The notes below the pieces were generated by a model, which made no database searches, was not told the DNA's origin, and saw nothing but the letters and a program-made list of their open reading frames with translations. From Setophaga petechia (taxonomy: Eukaryota; Chordata; Aves; Passeriformes; Parulidae), in contig JANCRA010000008.1 of the NCBI GenBank assembly GCA_024362935.1, forward strand, positions 34,318,557 through 34,382,556: 64,000 nucleotides of DNA, written 5' to 3'. The first letter of the stretch is position 1. Every line of letters begins with the position of its first letter. The position numbers and the translations under genes were made by a program. Below, one piece after another: positions 1 through 11,008 of the stretch.

Positions 1-983
1 GGATATGTTGGTAGGTGGACCTGTTTCTGACCCAGTGCTGCTGTATTCAATGTCAAGGCTTAATCACCCAAATCCATATCCCAAAACACACAAAAGTGTA
101 ACCAGTTATTAAACCTGTTTTCAGAGCAGAATTCAGACTGAAGTAACCCAGTCTTTCAACAGAGACTAACCACTGGGAACAAAAAAGGTAAAATAGTTTT
201 ATGATGTCCTAAGACTACAATGGATTGTGAATCTGCAGTAAAAATCACAGCTGTGCTTTAATGTTTAAAACTTTTCCTGTTGAGCACTACTCCAGCATCT
301 CTCTTTTTTCTTTTGGTTTTTATTCTTTTGTATTCTCTTTCTTATTTTTTTTCTTTACCTTCGGACCAGGACAAAGAAATGGCATATAAACAGATAGGAT
401 TACTTGACGGTAGTTATGTAAATACCAAATATAAAAAAGAAATTCTTGTCACAAGGAGAAACTAATTTATTGTAGCAGTTCCATGAATGTTATGTATAGA
501 GTAGTACTAAGAAAAATATATTCCAGTTGCAAAGGTCTAACCAGAGATATTCAGACATTTCTCTCTAAGCTGAGGAGGCCACAGTGAAACTATAACACAG
601 GTAATTTTTTGGGGGCTTATTTATTCTTTGCAGCTGTCATATCATACACTATAATTAGGAAGAGGAATTAATTTCTTTTATGTTTAGTACTAGATGACAC
701 TTTCAAAGGACAAAGCAGATGAGAATTTCCCACTGTGAGTCCAAAGATGAAGAAACTGGACTCCAGGAATAAAGCAAACAGCTGGATCAACTGAAAGAAG
801 CAAGGAGTGCATGGTCTTCAGAAGGATTTAAGAGGCACTGAATCGCTACAATCTTTGCTAAAGGACATTTCATATTCCAGTGTCACCTTAAACAAAGCAT
901 TTATTTATATATGCCCTTAAAACCTAAAGGGTCCTAAATTTTTTTCCAAACTCTCCCAGTCAGGGAGAGCAACTTTTTAAATG
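1..983. other. AT-rich non-coding stretch, nothing recognised
   Basis: No coding exon, RNA gene or repeat family is recognised here. A 61-codon open frame at 280-465 has a very hydrophobic start, but it runs through a T-rich tract (297-360) that encodes Phe and Leu by composition alone. I treat it as chance. Confidence 0.6.
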
Positions 984-1256
984 GGCAGATAGGGGTAGGA
1001 CACAGGAAACCAGTTTTAAACAAAAAGAACAGGGATTTAGATTAGATCTGAGGAAGAAATTGTTTATGCAGAGGCTGGTGAGGCACTGGAACTGGCTGCC
1101 CAGGAAAGTTGTGGATGACCCATCATCCCTGGCAATGTTGAAGACCAGGATGCCCTGAACAAGCTGATCTAGTAGGTGGCATCCCTGCCCAAACAAAGAG
1201 GATTGGACCTTGGTGATGTTAAAGTCTCTTCCAACCCAAACAGTTCTGTGATAGCA
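984..1256 (+). mobile_element. CR1 LINE fragment, 3' end, non-coding relic
   Basis: This is the 3' end of a chicken-repeat-1 (CR1) non-LTR retrotransposon in sense orientation. Familiar CR1 3' blocks appear in order: 'ttttaaac' near 1013, 'gatttagattagatctgagg' from about 1034, 'aggcactggaactggctgcc' at 1081-1100, 'catccct' near 1124, 'aagtctcttccaacccaaac' at 1221-1240, and a degenerate terminal 'ttctgtgat' near 1243. CR1 copies are usually 5'-truncated, and this one retains only about 270 bp of the 3' untranslated end and extreme ORF2 end. Several differences from the family pattern indicate an old copy. A 104-codon antisense frame over 960-1274 is a by-product of the repeat and not a gene. 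Confidence 0.85.
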
Positions 1257-3664
1257 GAGAAGGTGCTTGAACATATAACAGTAGAGTTACCTTAGACATT
1301 CCCTTGAACTCCAGATGGCCTCCAGCTCTTACTCCTGGGCTCAGGTTTATGGCAGAAACCCATGTGTCATGTCTGCTGCCTCTGCTTCCCTGAAGTTTCT
1401 GGTGCCTTAATCCCACCCTTCATGTTATTTCTGTGTGGCACGGAAAGGGCTTTCGGGAACATGAAGAAGTTTTGTCTGCATGCACTTGCCTCACAGCTTT
1501 TAGCTATGAAATCAGTTTTCATACAGGCTAAACTTCAACCTAAATTGGGGTTTTTCACCCAAGACTGCCTGCATCAATAGAGGAATAGTTTTATACATGA
1601 TCCTTTAGGAATAGAAACAGCATGAGTTGGGAATATTCACACTGAAGGTACTGTTACACCTACAGAGCTCCGAGTGGCCTTGGAAGGTCTCAAGCAATGC
1701 TGGGAAGGTGAAGTTTATTAAGGTATTTTTCTGTAGTCAAAATGAGTTAAGCATTCTCACTGCTAGGCTCATAGAAGGAGGAAAGAATTTGTTGAAAGGC
1801 ATAATTTATCCCTGCCCACCCCCTTTTCCCCAAAATGTGGTATTCACCTCTTTTCTTTCATACCTTTGGCCAACGTGCGCAAACAATCTGTAGGTGGATG
1901 TTTCCATAACATTTTTGAAAGAAAATTAAACACTTCCATAGTGTCACTAACTTTCTTCTTTTTAGTATTACATGCAGAAAGTAACAAAGTGTAACATAAT
2001 ATTCCAAAATTCACTTTTTTAAATATAATATGTACTAACCTACTAGGGATTTAACAAATCCCTAATTTTTAAATGTAAAAATTGTAAACTAAGGAAATAC
2101 AATAAAAGTTAAAACATAAGATTTCAGGATAATTTCTGAATTTTCCCATAAGACTTCACAAAGCCTATTTTAAAATGACAGCAAATCAACCTTAACCCAG
2201 CACAATGTATTAACTTCAAGATGTTGAAATTAAAGTGTGTGTTGGGGAATCAGCAGAGAATAAGGCAATGATATTTGGGATATTCTATTAAGAACATATC
2301 AGGTATTAAATTTTGTTGAAATTTGGTCTCCAATTGTATTTTGTCAATTTCAGCTATTGTAACACTTGAAAGTTCAGTCACAACTAAACTTAAATCTTTT
2401 AAATGGAATAAAAATTGGCAAATATATAACATGAAATCTGCTAAGAAATATTTGTAATTACATTAAATGGATGCATTTTAAATACACTAAACAGATGGGC
2501 CTCCATCTTTTCAAAATTAACTATAAATGAAGGACTTTTTCATCAGCTGAGTTTATGTTCCTGTCCATCTCCCAACTCTTAAACAATATGTCATTGAGAT
2601 TGATGGAATTAAAACTGTTCTTCAGTAGGATTGACACTATTGCTGTAACTGCAATGCAACTGTAAAGAACTGTTTCTGAAATTGGAAGAACAGCTACTTT
2701 GTTTAAATTCTGCCTTTTTAGACTTTTCCTTTGTATGCAGTTATGTTTGAAAAGATAGAGGAAAAAGCCAATATTTACACTTGAGAAAGTTCCCAATGAT
2801 TTTTCTGCAAATGTTTTATTTACAGTGTGCTGCAGAATGAATAGTAAGTAAAAATATGTTTCCTTTAAGAGATTTGAAATTTTCCCTTTTTTCAATATCT
2901 TTGTATTAATTTGTCCAAAAGCTTTCACTTTTGTCCCTGGTGCCAGATTTAATATAAGAGAGAGAAATTAGTTGAGTAGCAGTTTGTACAAATTTGAATT
3001 TCTCAATGTATACATTTAGATAAGTGGCTTTAACTCTGAAGACATAAGAGGATGACGTTGGTTTTCCATTTGTTGAATATTTTTTTATTATTATTGTGCA
3101 CCTGAAGAGGAAACAAAAGAAACCACTCATCCATATCAGATAGCCACATAACATGAACACACATTGAGTGTGAGAAAAATGTGGAAAAATAAGTGGAGAG
3201 ATTATACTTGTTGAGGCATCAGCTGAATGGTGGGAGCATGAGCCCTATATTGGATCTTCTCTCTTCTGCTTCAAGACATGCTTGTGGCCAGAGGGGAATC
3301 ACAGTCAAATTGCTATCATGCTTGACAATGTAATACTGCTTCTTCTCTAATGAAAAAGTGAATTCTATAATAAATGACCTGTATAAATACGAACCAAAGA
3401 TTTTCCCCTTACAGAGTAACCTACTAAGTGGATAAAGTTGAATATCCTCCAACTGAATACAGTCATGCTTCATTACATTCTTTTTTTATGAGAGGACTTT
3501 CATCATTTTACTTATTGATATTTCAGCATGAAAAGCTTTTCCCTCTATTCTTACCTTGTCTGTCATTCATAATGTTACTAGAGAAGTAAATTTATTTCTC
3601 CAGCCTTGATTTGTTTCAGCCAGTTTCTAGTTGCTTTTATTTATCTTTCATACAGTCATTAAAT
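1257..3664. other. AT-rich non-coding stretch, nothing recognised
   Basis: Unique-looking AT-rich sequence. The longest open frame in the window (135 codons, minus strand, 2521-2928) lies here. Its product is low in informative residues and I recognise no domain, signal peptide or splice context, so I do not call it a gene. Confidence 0.55.
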
Positions 3665-3765
3665 AATTAAGAGTGGAACAGACTTTTGGAAATCTCTTCC
3701 AATTTACTTCTCATTGCAAGGCTAAGTTCTTGTTAGGTTATGTTGTTTGCAGGAATTCATAATTT
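3665..3765 (-). mobile_element. probable ancient CR1 3' end, antisense
   Basis: Read on the plus strand, this resembles the reverse complement of a CR1 3' end. 'gtggaacagacttttggaaa' near 3674 and 'tcttccaat' near 3696 are followed by a 'gcaaggctaa' block near 3717 and 'aggttatgttg' near 3736, in the same order as in antisense CR1 copies. Divergence is high and the match fades after about 3765. Alternative: a chance resemblance in AT-rich DNA. Confidence 0.4.
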
Positions 3766-3925
3766 TTATTTTACTGTACTTCTCTAAGAAGATTCTTGCT
3801 CCATCTCTCTTTTGTCTATTACACTGAAGGTACACAATATTCTTCTTGGAGAGCTTAATGAGGTTCCTGTTCTACTACTGTGATACTTGTGATTAATTTT
3901 CCAACTCTTCATCCTAGTTTCAGTG

Positions 3926-4094
3926 GTCATGACAGGTCAGTCAGCCTTTATTGAGTCATTAGTAAGGTCTCAAGGCAAGTCCAGTTTAAAACTTACAAGT
4001 TTCTGGGCACTGAAGAAGAATGTGAATAAGAACAACCAGAAAGGATTTATCAAGAGCAAATTGAACCTGACCAGCCTAAGAGCCTATGATGAAA
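3926..4094 (+). mobile_element. CR1 LINE ORF2 relic (reverse transcriptase, left part of a split copy)
   Basis: Sense-orientation remains of the CR1 ORF2 reverse-transcriptase region. 'ggtcagtcagcc' near 3934 corresponds to the family's 'vSLTs' region. 'aagaacaaccagaaaggatt' near 4029, 'caagagcaaattgaacctga' near 4051 and 'ccagcctaagagcctatgat' at 4071-4090 follow the order of CR1 ORF2, where a conserved phenylalanine-threonine-lysine-glycine block is followed by a leucine-threonine-asparagine-leucine block. The similarity stops abruptly after 'gatgaaa' at 4094. The expected continuation is found about 550 bp further on, at 4647. The copy is far too decayed to encode protein. Confidence 0.7.
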
Positions 4095-4646
4095 AAGAAG
4101 CATGGCCAGCACATTGAGGGACATGATTCTCACCCTCCCCTCTGTCCTTGTGGGAACCCACCAGAAGTACTGCATCCAATGCTGAGTTCCTCAGCACAAG
4201 AAGGACATGGACATGTTACAGGGAGTCCAGAGAAGGGTCACAAGGAAATTTAAAAGGCTGGGAGATGTCTTCAGTGACAAGAGGCTGAAAGAGTTGAGGC
4301 TGATCAGCCTGAAGAAGGGAAGGCTCTGGGGAGACCTCCCAGCAGCCTTTCAGTACCTGGCAGTGACCAGAACAGTTGGAGAGGAACTTTTTACAAGAAT
4401 ATATAGTGTTAGGACGTGGAGAAATGGCTTTGAACTTGAGAAAGGAAGAAATTCTTTAATTTGAGGGTGGTCAGGCACTGGAATTGGTTGCCCAGAGAGG
4501 TGGTGGGTACCCCATGCATGAAAACATTTAAGGGAATTTTGAACAGAGCTCTGAGAAACTTGATCTAGTTGAATGTGTGAACTAAATGATTTTTAAAATG
4601 TCCCTTCCAACACAAATCTTTATATGATTTTTTTCATTCTATGGAA
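4095..4646 (+). mobile_element. 5'-truncated CR1 LINE inserted within another CR1
   Basis: A CR1 fragment covering the C-terminal end of ORF2 and the 3' untranslated end. From about 4095 it has 'catggccagcacattgaggg', then 'agtactgcatccaatgctga' near 4167, 'caagaaggacatggacatg' near 4197 and 'gtccagagaagggtcacaag' near 4226. All lie in the usual CR1 order for the region downstream of the reverse-transcriptase catalytic core. An 85-codon frame at 4207-4464 still translates the family's 'VQRR' and 'RLWGDL' motifs. The 3' end shows 'ggcactggaattggttgccc' near 4472, 'tgtcccttccaacac' near 4599 and terminal 'cattctatggaa' at about 4635-4646, which is the degenerate form of the CR1 3' octamer repeat. 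Flanking CR1 sequence joins directly across it (see 3926-4094 and 4647-5258), so it looks like a younger nested insertion. It is non-functional. Confidence 0.75.
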
Positions 4647-5258
4647 TGATTAGATTTGTGGATGATGGGATGACAGCAGCTGCCATCTACTTTGACTTTA
4701 GCAAAATTTTCAACATGGTCTCCGGCAGCATCTTTTCTCTTCCTGTTAGGATTTTGCAGTCCTACACTCTAGATCATCTGACTACCAGAGAAGTTTAAAA
4801 TTGTCTCATTGGGTTCAAAATGCATTAGTTAGTGGCCATATTGTACCTGAAGGACATTTAGAAGTGGAATTTTCCAGAGGGTCTATTCTGAGGCCTATCC
4901 AGTTTCGTATTTTTATCAGTGGTGTTGAGGAGGAGCACAATGTCCCTGGCTAATTTCTTCAGTGACAGAAAACTAGGAAATGGAACAGATAAAATTCAAG
5001 GGCAGATCTGCTTTTCAGGTGGCTTTAGTCAGGCTAGTGTGATGGAACAACAGGAACTTCATGAAAATTAACAAGGGCTAATGCAAAGTCCTGTACTTGG
5101 GAATGAACCTCCTATATGAAGGGAGTCTGGCTGACTGGATGGGGAGAAGCTCTGCTTGGGGAGCTGGAGAAAAAGAGCTGAACACCAGTCAGTCATGAAC
5201 CCTTGGCAACAAAGTGAACCACAACACTCTGGGCTATGGGAATAGGAGTCCTGGGTAT
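4647..5258 (+). mobile_element. CR1 LINE ORF2 relic (reverse transcriptase, right part of a split copy)
   Basis: Continuation of the CR1 begun at 3926. 'ggatgatggg' near 4661, 'tttgactttagcaaaatttt' at 4690-4709 and 'catggtctccggcagcatc' at about 4713 match the reverse-transcriptase 'DFSKAF' region. 'ggtctattctgaggcctatc' near 4880 matches the 'G-LGP' block. The catalytic FADD box should fall at about 4952-4970, but it reads F-F-S-D there, so one catalytic aspartate is lost. 'gcaaagtcctgtacttggga' near 5082 and 'ggcaacaaagtgaaccacaa' near 5205 are the downstream ORF2 blocks. The similarity ends near 5258, where the sequence switches to CR1 on the opposite strand. Deletions and frameshifts make it a dead copy. 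Confidence 0.7.
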
Positions 5259-5512
5259 GAAGTAAGCCTGATGGGCCCATAATTTTCTGGATCCACCTAT
5301 AAGCCCTTTTTGTAGATGGGAAGGACATAAGAACTTTTCCAGCCTTCTTGAGATGTCCCCTGATCTTCATGACTTCTCAGTGATTATGGAGAGCAGTTTC
5401 ACAATGACATCAGCCAGCTCTCCTAATACCTTCAGGCAGATATTGTCTGAGTCCACTGGTTTGTAGATGTTCTTCTAACTGGATATTGGGAGGTGGGAGG
5501 AAAAAATACTGC
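5259..5512 (-). mobile_element. CR1 LINE ORF2 relic, inverted
   Basis: On the plus strand this is the reverse complement of the CR1 segment just upstream of and entering the reverse transcriptase. 'agccctttttgtagatggga' near 5301 is antisense to the family's 'cccatctacaaaaaggg' (P-I-Y-K-K-G). 'tttccagccttcttgagatg' near 5337 and 'atcagccagctctcctaata' at 5409-5428 follow in the expected antisense order, ending with 'gtccactggtttgtagatgt' at about 5451. A 100-codon minus-strand frame at 5068-5370 partly overlaps it and is not a gene. It sits between two sense CR1 fragments, so it is either an independent insertion or the inverted 5' part of the copy that ends at 5705. Confidence 0.6.
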
Positions 5513-5534
5513 TGGGACTTCAAGGACTTCAAGG

Positions 5535-5705
5535 ATATGTTGTCCGGAGAGGTTGTGCAATCTCTGTCCTGAGAGATATTTGATACCATATCAAATAATC
5601 CCTGAGCAGCTGCTCTGAATTCAGAGCAGACCCTGCTTTTAGCAGGGCACTGGACCAGAGATCTCCTGACATTCTTCCAGCCCGAGTGATTCAGTTATAC
5701 TAGTT
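5535..5705 (+). mobile_element. CR1 LINE 3' end
   Basis: Sense CR1 3' terminus of a different subfamily look from the neighbour at 4095-4646. 'ggagaggttgtgcaatctct' near 5546, 'gagagatatttgatacc' near 5570, 'tgagcagctgctctgaattc' near 5602, 'gaccctgcttttagcagggc' at 5629-5648, then 'ggaccagagatctcctgaca' near 5652 and 'ttccagcc' near 5675. The last recognisable base is near 5705, and no intact octamer repeat remains. Confidence 0.75.
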
Positions 5706-7452
5706 GAGGTATCCTGACTCCTAGATATTAGTCTTATATTTCAGGCTGACCTGCCTTGCATATGGCAGGAAATCCCTAAAGCTATGATAACTAGTGTGTT
5801 TTCTCTTCCAGTTCTGTCCTGTAAATAAATCCTGCTACCAGATAAACCACAAACACCCCAAAAAACAACTTAAAAATAATCTTAAATATTAGTGGTGTAA
5901 CTGCAGTACTTAGGCTGACATTTTGCTTCATGCTTCCTGTATGGTGTCATTGTCTCCTTTTATTCCTGCACTTTAAGTGCCAGCTCCCCAAATTTGTAGC
6001 ATATTGGGAAAACACAATTCCTTTTTCCAGTCTTAGTGCTCTTAGGCAGTTCTATTTTAATAAAAACCAAATAGCAGCTGAAATGAAGCATCTTCAGTAT
6101 AGCTGGAACAAATTCCTAATGCAGGATAACAGTTTATGTGTCTGAATTAGATTAACAGGATCACAAGGGATGCTGACAAAGTGCAATGCTGAAAGAAATG
6201 TTTGATTATGTTACAAATAGTTACATGTGTATTAATTTGAAGGCCACTACAGTTCAGCCATTGTAAAGCTCAGTTTATGGTGTTAGATTTTTTGAGGGAA
6301 TTTATAAAGAAGCGCAAATCTTCCTAACAATTTACAGAAAGCAATGAGAAACATCTAGTAAAATTCAGAGTTTTCTCTTTTAAATACTAAATCTTGAAGA
6401 CACATTGATTTTTCTTTCCAGCCTCTGAGAAGGATTCAGATGTTGGGTATGGAAAAGTCAGCACAGGGCCTGTGAAGGTTACTTAAATTTCTGACACAAG
6501 GACTGTAATGTCTGGGCTCAGATCTGATCTCCCTGTTGTAGGACGAGTAATTTAAAGGCATGATTCCAGCTTTGGATACAGCCAAGTATGCTGCAGGTGT
6601 GCTAGCAAATGCTGTGTCATCATAGCTGCAGAGCTGTGGAGCACTGTGGAGCAGTGTTTGGGATAAAAGACAAACAACAGTGGTATAAATATAGTGTAAG
6701 GGTTGAGGAAATCACTGCTGCTGCACAAAATATAACAGATCACCCAAAGCAGCTGTTGCAGCACATCTGTGCATATAAATGTTTTGTTCATGTTTGCTCG
6801 TCGCCATAAATTTGTTTGTGGGTTCTTCTTACAAATATAATTTTTTTCTGCCATTAGATCTTTGCCATCTACTAGCAGATTTATCAGTTCTAGAGGTCAG
6901 CACATTATTTAGGCCAGAAATTAAGAATGCAGAGTGGATTATTTTTATTGGTTTAATTTCCATATTTACATATCTGTGACCTATTTTTCTGAGCAGATGT
7001 GGTAACATACTCCATATGGGCAAGTGATTTTTAAATGGAAATGTCAGATGACATATTTTTGACTTGCACCTAGACAGAAGCACCTGCTAAATCAACTAAA
7101 CTAAAACATATCCTGCTATTTTACTATGACCTTTACCACATTACTACCTCTAGTTCAATATAGTTCGTCTTTGGACAAGTTAATCAGGCAGAGTGGTTTG
7201 GAAAAATGATGACTTCTTCTGATGGTCAGCATACCAAACTGTAAATAAATCTTTATTTACACAGAAGGTACAAACTGAAAATGGAAGTTCTATCTTGTGG
7301 AGTATCAAAATATGTATCTTAAAAGTAAGAATATTTTTCTTTAAATGACATATGTATTTAGCCAAATGCTTACTTTTCATTCTGTTCTTTCAGGAATTAA
7401 ACTTACAGTCAAAGTATAGTCGCTGCTTTCACTGCAAAAAAGAGTATATATA
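5706..7452. other. AT-rich non-coding stretch, nothing recognised
   Basis: No repeat family or gene is recognised. Open frames of 60-100 codons on both strands around 6552-7083 overlap one another and show no domain or codon pattern I can support. Confidence 0.55.
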
Positions 7453-7516
7453 TGTATTTATTTGTTTGATTGTTTGTTCGTTTATTTTCATTTATTTATT
7501 TATTTATTTATTTATT
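7453..7516 (+). repeat. ATTT-rich simple repeat
   Basis: A perfect (ATTT) array of about 27 bp at 7490-7516 is preceded by a degenerate TTTG/TTTA-rich stretch from 7453. It is a tetranucleotide microsatellite, probably length-variable. Confidence 0.9.
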
Positions 7517-8533
7517 GCCTGAACTGTGTTTGAAATAGATGAGTGCATATTTCTGCAGTGCAGAAATTAGCCAAAAACCTGAGTGGATTACACTGAGATA
7601 AATCAAATTACTTCTGAATTACTTCTGCAGTGTCGCAGTCATTGGATTTACGGCACAGAAACACGGTGATCCCTTGTTCTGCCAGGTAACATTGCCCCAT
7701 TGTGTAGCCCTGTTTCCTCCTCTGTCAGACTAGTGATTAACTTTTGCCTGGTGGCTGAATGTTGTTAAAGTGTTGTCTTTGGATAGCACTTAGAAGAAAA
7801 GGATTACTGACAGATGTATAAGTGAAGATAAATGAGCCTTTGAAGATATGAAATGCTAGAAGTTGATACTGTTGAGTTGGTACTATTATTGGGACTAAGG
7901 GTTCTTTGTAAGTTAATTGGGAAAGACAGTTCAGCAAAACCTTCTTGTTTTCCTCTTCAGTTTAACTTAAGTTTTATGAAACCAATTGATCTACCAGAAT
8001 AACATATACAGTCTTGTTTATACACCATTTGGTGTATTTTCTGTGTGTCTGGTCACATTTATATATTTAAAACATCTGAAAAATCCAAACATTGAATTTC
8101 AGTAAAACAATCAGATTATATTGTCTTATTGTCTGTGGTGATACTCCTTTTTTGCACTTGTTTGTGAACACTTTTGACTTTAGTTTTTTTCTGTCTTAAT
8201 TTTTTTTTTTTTTTTACTGGAAGCCTATTATTCTGGATTTTCTTGGTACACTACTTGTGTTGGAGTTCTGTTGCACCACCAGACTAGATATGTTTTCCAA
8301 ATCCTCCAATACATTTCACTCCATGGTAAATCATCCCAAAGAGCTGTGGTGGGCTAGATAAAATCACGTCTTTCTGGTTCACTCTTGCTTTGAAGATAAC
8401 AATCTTTAAGTTAACAATATAGATAATGAATTTTTTAGATATATGGGTTGGATTAGATTACGCCTTATGAAGAGATGAAACCTGAAAGAACTCTGGAGTT
8501 TTAAGGAGGATGGGAAAGAAGATTGTCTGTAAT

Positions 8534-8565
8534 GTAACACCTCAGTACTGTAACACCTCAGTACT
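8534..8565 (+). repeat. 16-bp perfect tandem duplication
   Basis: The unit 'gtaacacctcagtact' occurs twice head to tail, at 8534-8549 and 8550-8565, with no mismatch. This suggests a recent replication-slippage duplication. Confidence 0.95.
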
Positions 8566-8884
8566 AATATTGATATTAAGACCTTGTATCTCACAACTAG
8601 TTGTTTGGTCAACAGAGTACTTTCATTTCTCTCTGAAAAATGGTTTATTCAAATATATCTGAAGAATACTAGCAGAACATTAACATTCAAACAACTGATG
8701 AGTGGCCAGGGACAGACCAACATTTTTGGAGTGTTTTCTGCTAGAAAGAAACAAAGCTTTTTGTTTAAAGCACAGATACTTATTTTATCAAACATGATTC
8801 GTATATACAAATCAATAACAGCTTCTGAAAAACTATTTTTCATGTCTAGCCTTAGGACCAAGGTTCTTAAAATACTTTTTATAT

Positions 8885-8918
8885 TTCTCGTAGAATAAAT
8901 TCTCGTAGAATAAATTCT
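8885..8918 (+). repeat. 15-bp perfect tandem duplication
   Basis: 'ttctcgtagaataaa' occurs twice head to tail (8885-8899, 8900-8914) and is followed by the first bases of a third copy. It lies about 320 bp from the 16-bp duplication at 8534 but has an unrelated unit. Confidence 0.95.
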
Positions 8919-10991
8919 CCCGTGCCCTGCTATATTATAACTTAATTCCACCTGCTACTGCCCTCCCTTTACCTGAATTTCAGAATTTACAGAGGGAATC
9001 AGGGGTTTCTTGCCAAACAGGAACCTCGGCTCTCTCTTGTCTGCAGAGAAAATTATTGGTCAATCCCTTGTGATTCCTACTGAGGAATGGCTCTTAGGGA
9101 TCTTCTCAGAAGCTCTCAAAAACTCAGAGCTTTGGCTGTGCAACAATCTTTTTCTGTGACTCTTCGTCAAAGTTGCTTTTTGTCAGAAATAAAAAAAAAA
9201 AAAGAATATAATGTAGTTTAAGAAGTATTTTTCCATAAACTTTTAGTTATTAAGTAGGGATATTTACTTTGGAAATATTGTCAGTAAGGTTACAACATCC
9301 CTTAATTATCGAGCCTATGACATTTCACTGTTTTATGCAAGGGTGTTTGTGTTGTCTGCATTTCATTTTCCCATTGTAACTGCAGAAAATCTGAAAGTAA
9401 GCAAAAGTTAAAATGTAAATGCCATGGTCTTAGCTGTAATATTAAATGTTCCCCATGGTTTTACGATTACCCTTTGCAAAATCTGTTGATGCATTTTGGC
9501 AAGCACAATATTAAAAGTTTGCTTGGCAAAAATCCCCTTAGCACGACCTGACAGACAGTAAGGTCAATAAAGTTTTAATCAACAAAGGAGACAATACGTT
9601 TCTTCCAGATGGGTGCCACAGAGCAACACTTGCATGAAATATTTATGATTCACTTTAGAATCTCAAAGTCTGCAACATAAGGAAAGGTTGGTGATTATTT
9701 GTGGAAGTAGAATGTGCTCATCCTTGGAATTTCTGAGCATTAGACTGCTGCGAAGTAAATGTTTGCCTTGTTACTGGAAGTATGTGATTTAGCATTTGAC
9801 AGAACACCACGTTTGTTATTGAAGTATGTTGTGTTCTTAACCTGCCATCACTTTATAAAAAATTCCTTTTACTTATATTGTATGTGATCATCCTTCAGGT
9901 GTTCCTGTCTCTTTAAACTGTAGATTTTGTTTGGATGACCAGCAACTATGTATTTGCTACTGATAAAGACATCATACTGCCACTAAGGTTTTGTAGTGCT
10001 AGAATTGTACAACACACACAGTCATACTTTAACAAGAAGAGGGATTTTTTTTTATTTCAAAATGTGGGATGGACTCTGTGCTTGGGCAACTAAAAATAAA
10101 TCTGTAAGAAGGGAATCATTAATACAGGTGAATTTTCTCCCTGAGTCCTAATCCTGATACCTCACCCACTCTCAGACTCAGACCCAAAAAAGGAGGAAAC
10201 CCAGGAAAACTTTGACATGGTGGCTGGATTCATGGCATCCCTTACATCCTCCCAGAACTGTGCAATAACTCTGTCTCCCAATGTCACTCAAGTGGTCTAG
10301 TCACAGGAGGTGCAGTATTAGAAAGGATTACCCTGATACTTCTCTATTCCCAGCAGAGAATTAAATGAAAACCTGCCCTATCCAAGCCAAAAAAAGATCA
10401 GTGGCCATGGGTGCTTTCTGAATCACCAAAAAGACTAAGAAATATCGAGTTGTCTCAATATGCCAGTCACTCTGCTAAAGTGGTTAACCTAGGAAAGTCT
10501 AAATGTATTCTGCATTAATTTCTGCTACTATTTCAACACTTGTTAATTAACAATTAATGCAGCCATTAATTAGCACCTACAGCAAGCTTCTTAGCCACCA
10601 CTCTGAGTTTGAAAGCGCTGAAACATGATCTGTGGTTTCGAGTTCATTATGAACTCTGAATAATTCATCTTGTTTTCAAGAAATTGGTGGTTTTTAGAGA
10701 GAAACTTAAATTACAGGTGTACAATGTTTTGAATGATCAACTACATTAACATTTTTGAAACCCAAAATATATAGCTTTAACTCTGTGACATTAAAGGTGA
10801 CTGAAATATTTAATTAGACATCTCTAGTTGTTTTGCTGTTATATTAATTCAGTGAGTTTAGGGATAACACTTCACTTTTTAAAAAAGTAGTTTCAATAAG
10901 TATGCATAATGTTAAAATTATATAGAATTATTAATTTTGGATAAAATTAATATACAAATAATAAAAAATTACAAAATTATTGTTATTTCTC

Positions 10992-11008
10992 TTAACCCTA
11001 ACCCTAAA
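10992..11008 (+). repeat. short telomere-like motif
   Basis: 'ttaaccctaaccctaaa' contains just under three units of the vertebrate telomere repeat (CCCTAA). It is too short to be called an interstitial telomere array, and it lies in very AT-rich DNA. Confidence 0.7.

Noticed and set aside
280..465. 61-codon frame with a hydrophobic, signal-peptide-like start
   Set aside because: The hydrophobic run comes from a T-rich tract, and there is no other gene evidence.
2521..2928. 135-codon minus-strand open frame, the longest in the window
   Set aside because: No domain, splice context or repeat-independent support. This length is expected by chance in 64 kb.
4207..4464. 85-codon plus-strand frame with VQRR and RLWGDL motifs
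   Set aside because: Remnant of CR1 ORF2, annotated as part of the mobile element and not as a gene.
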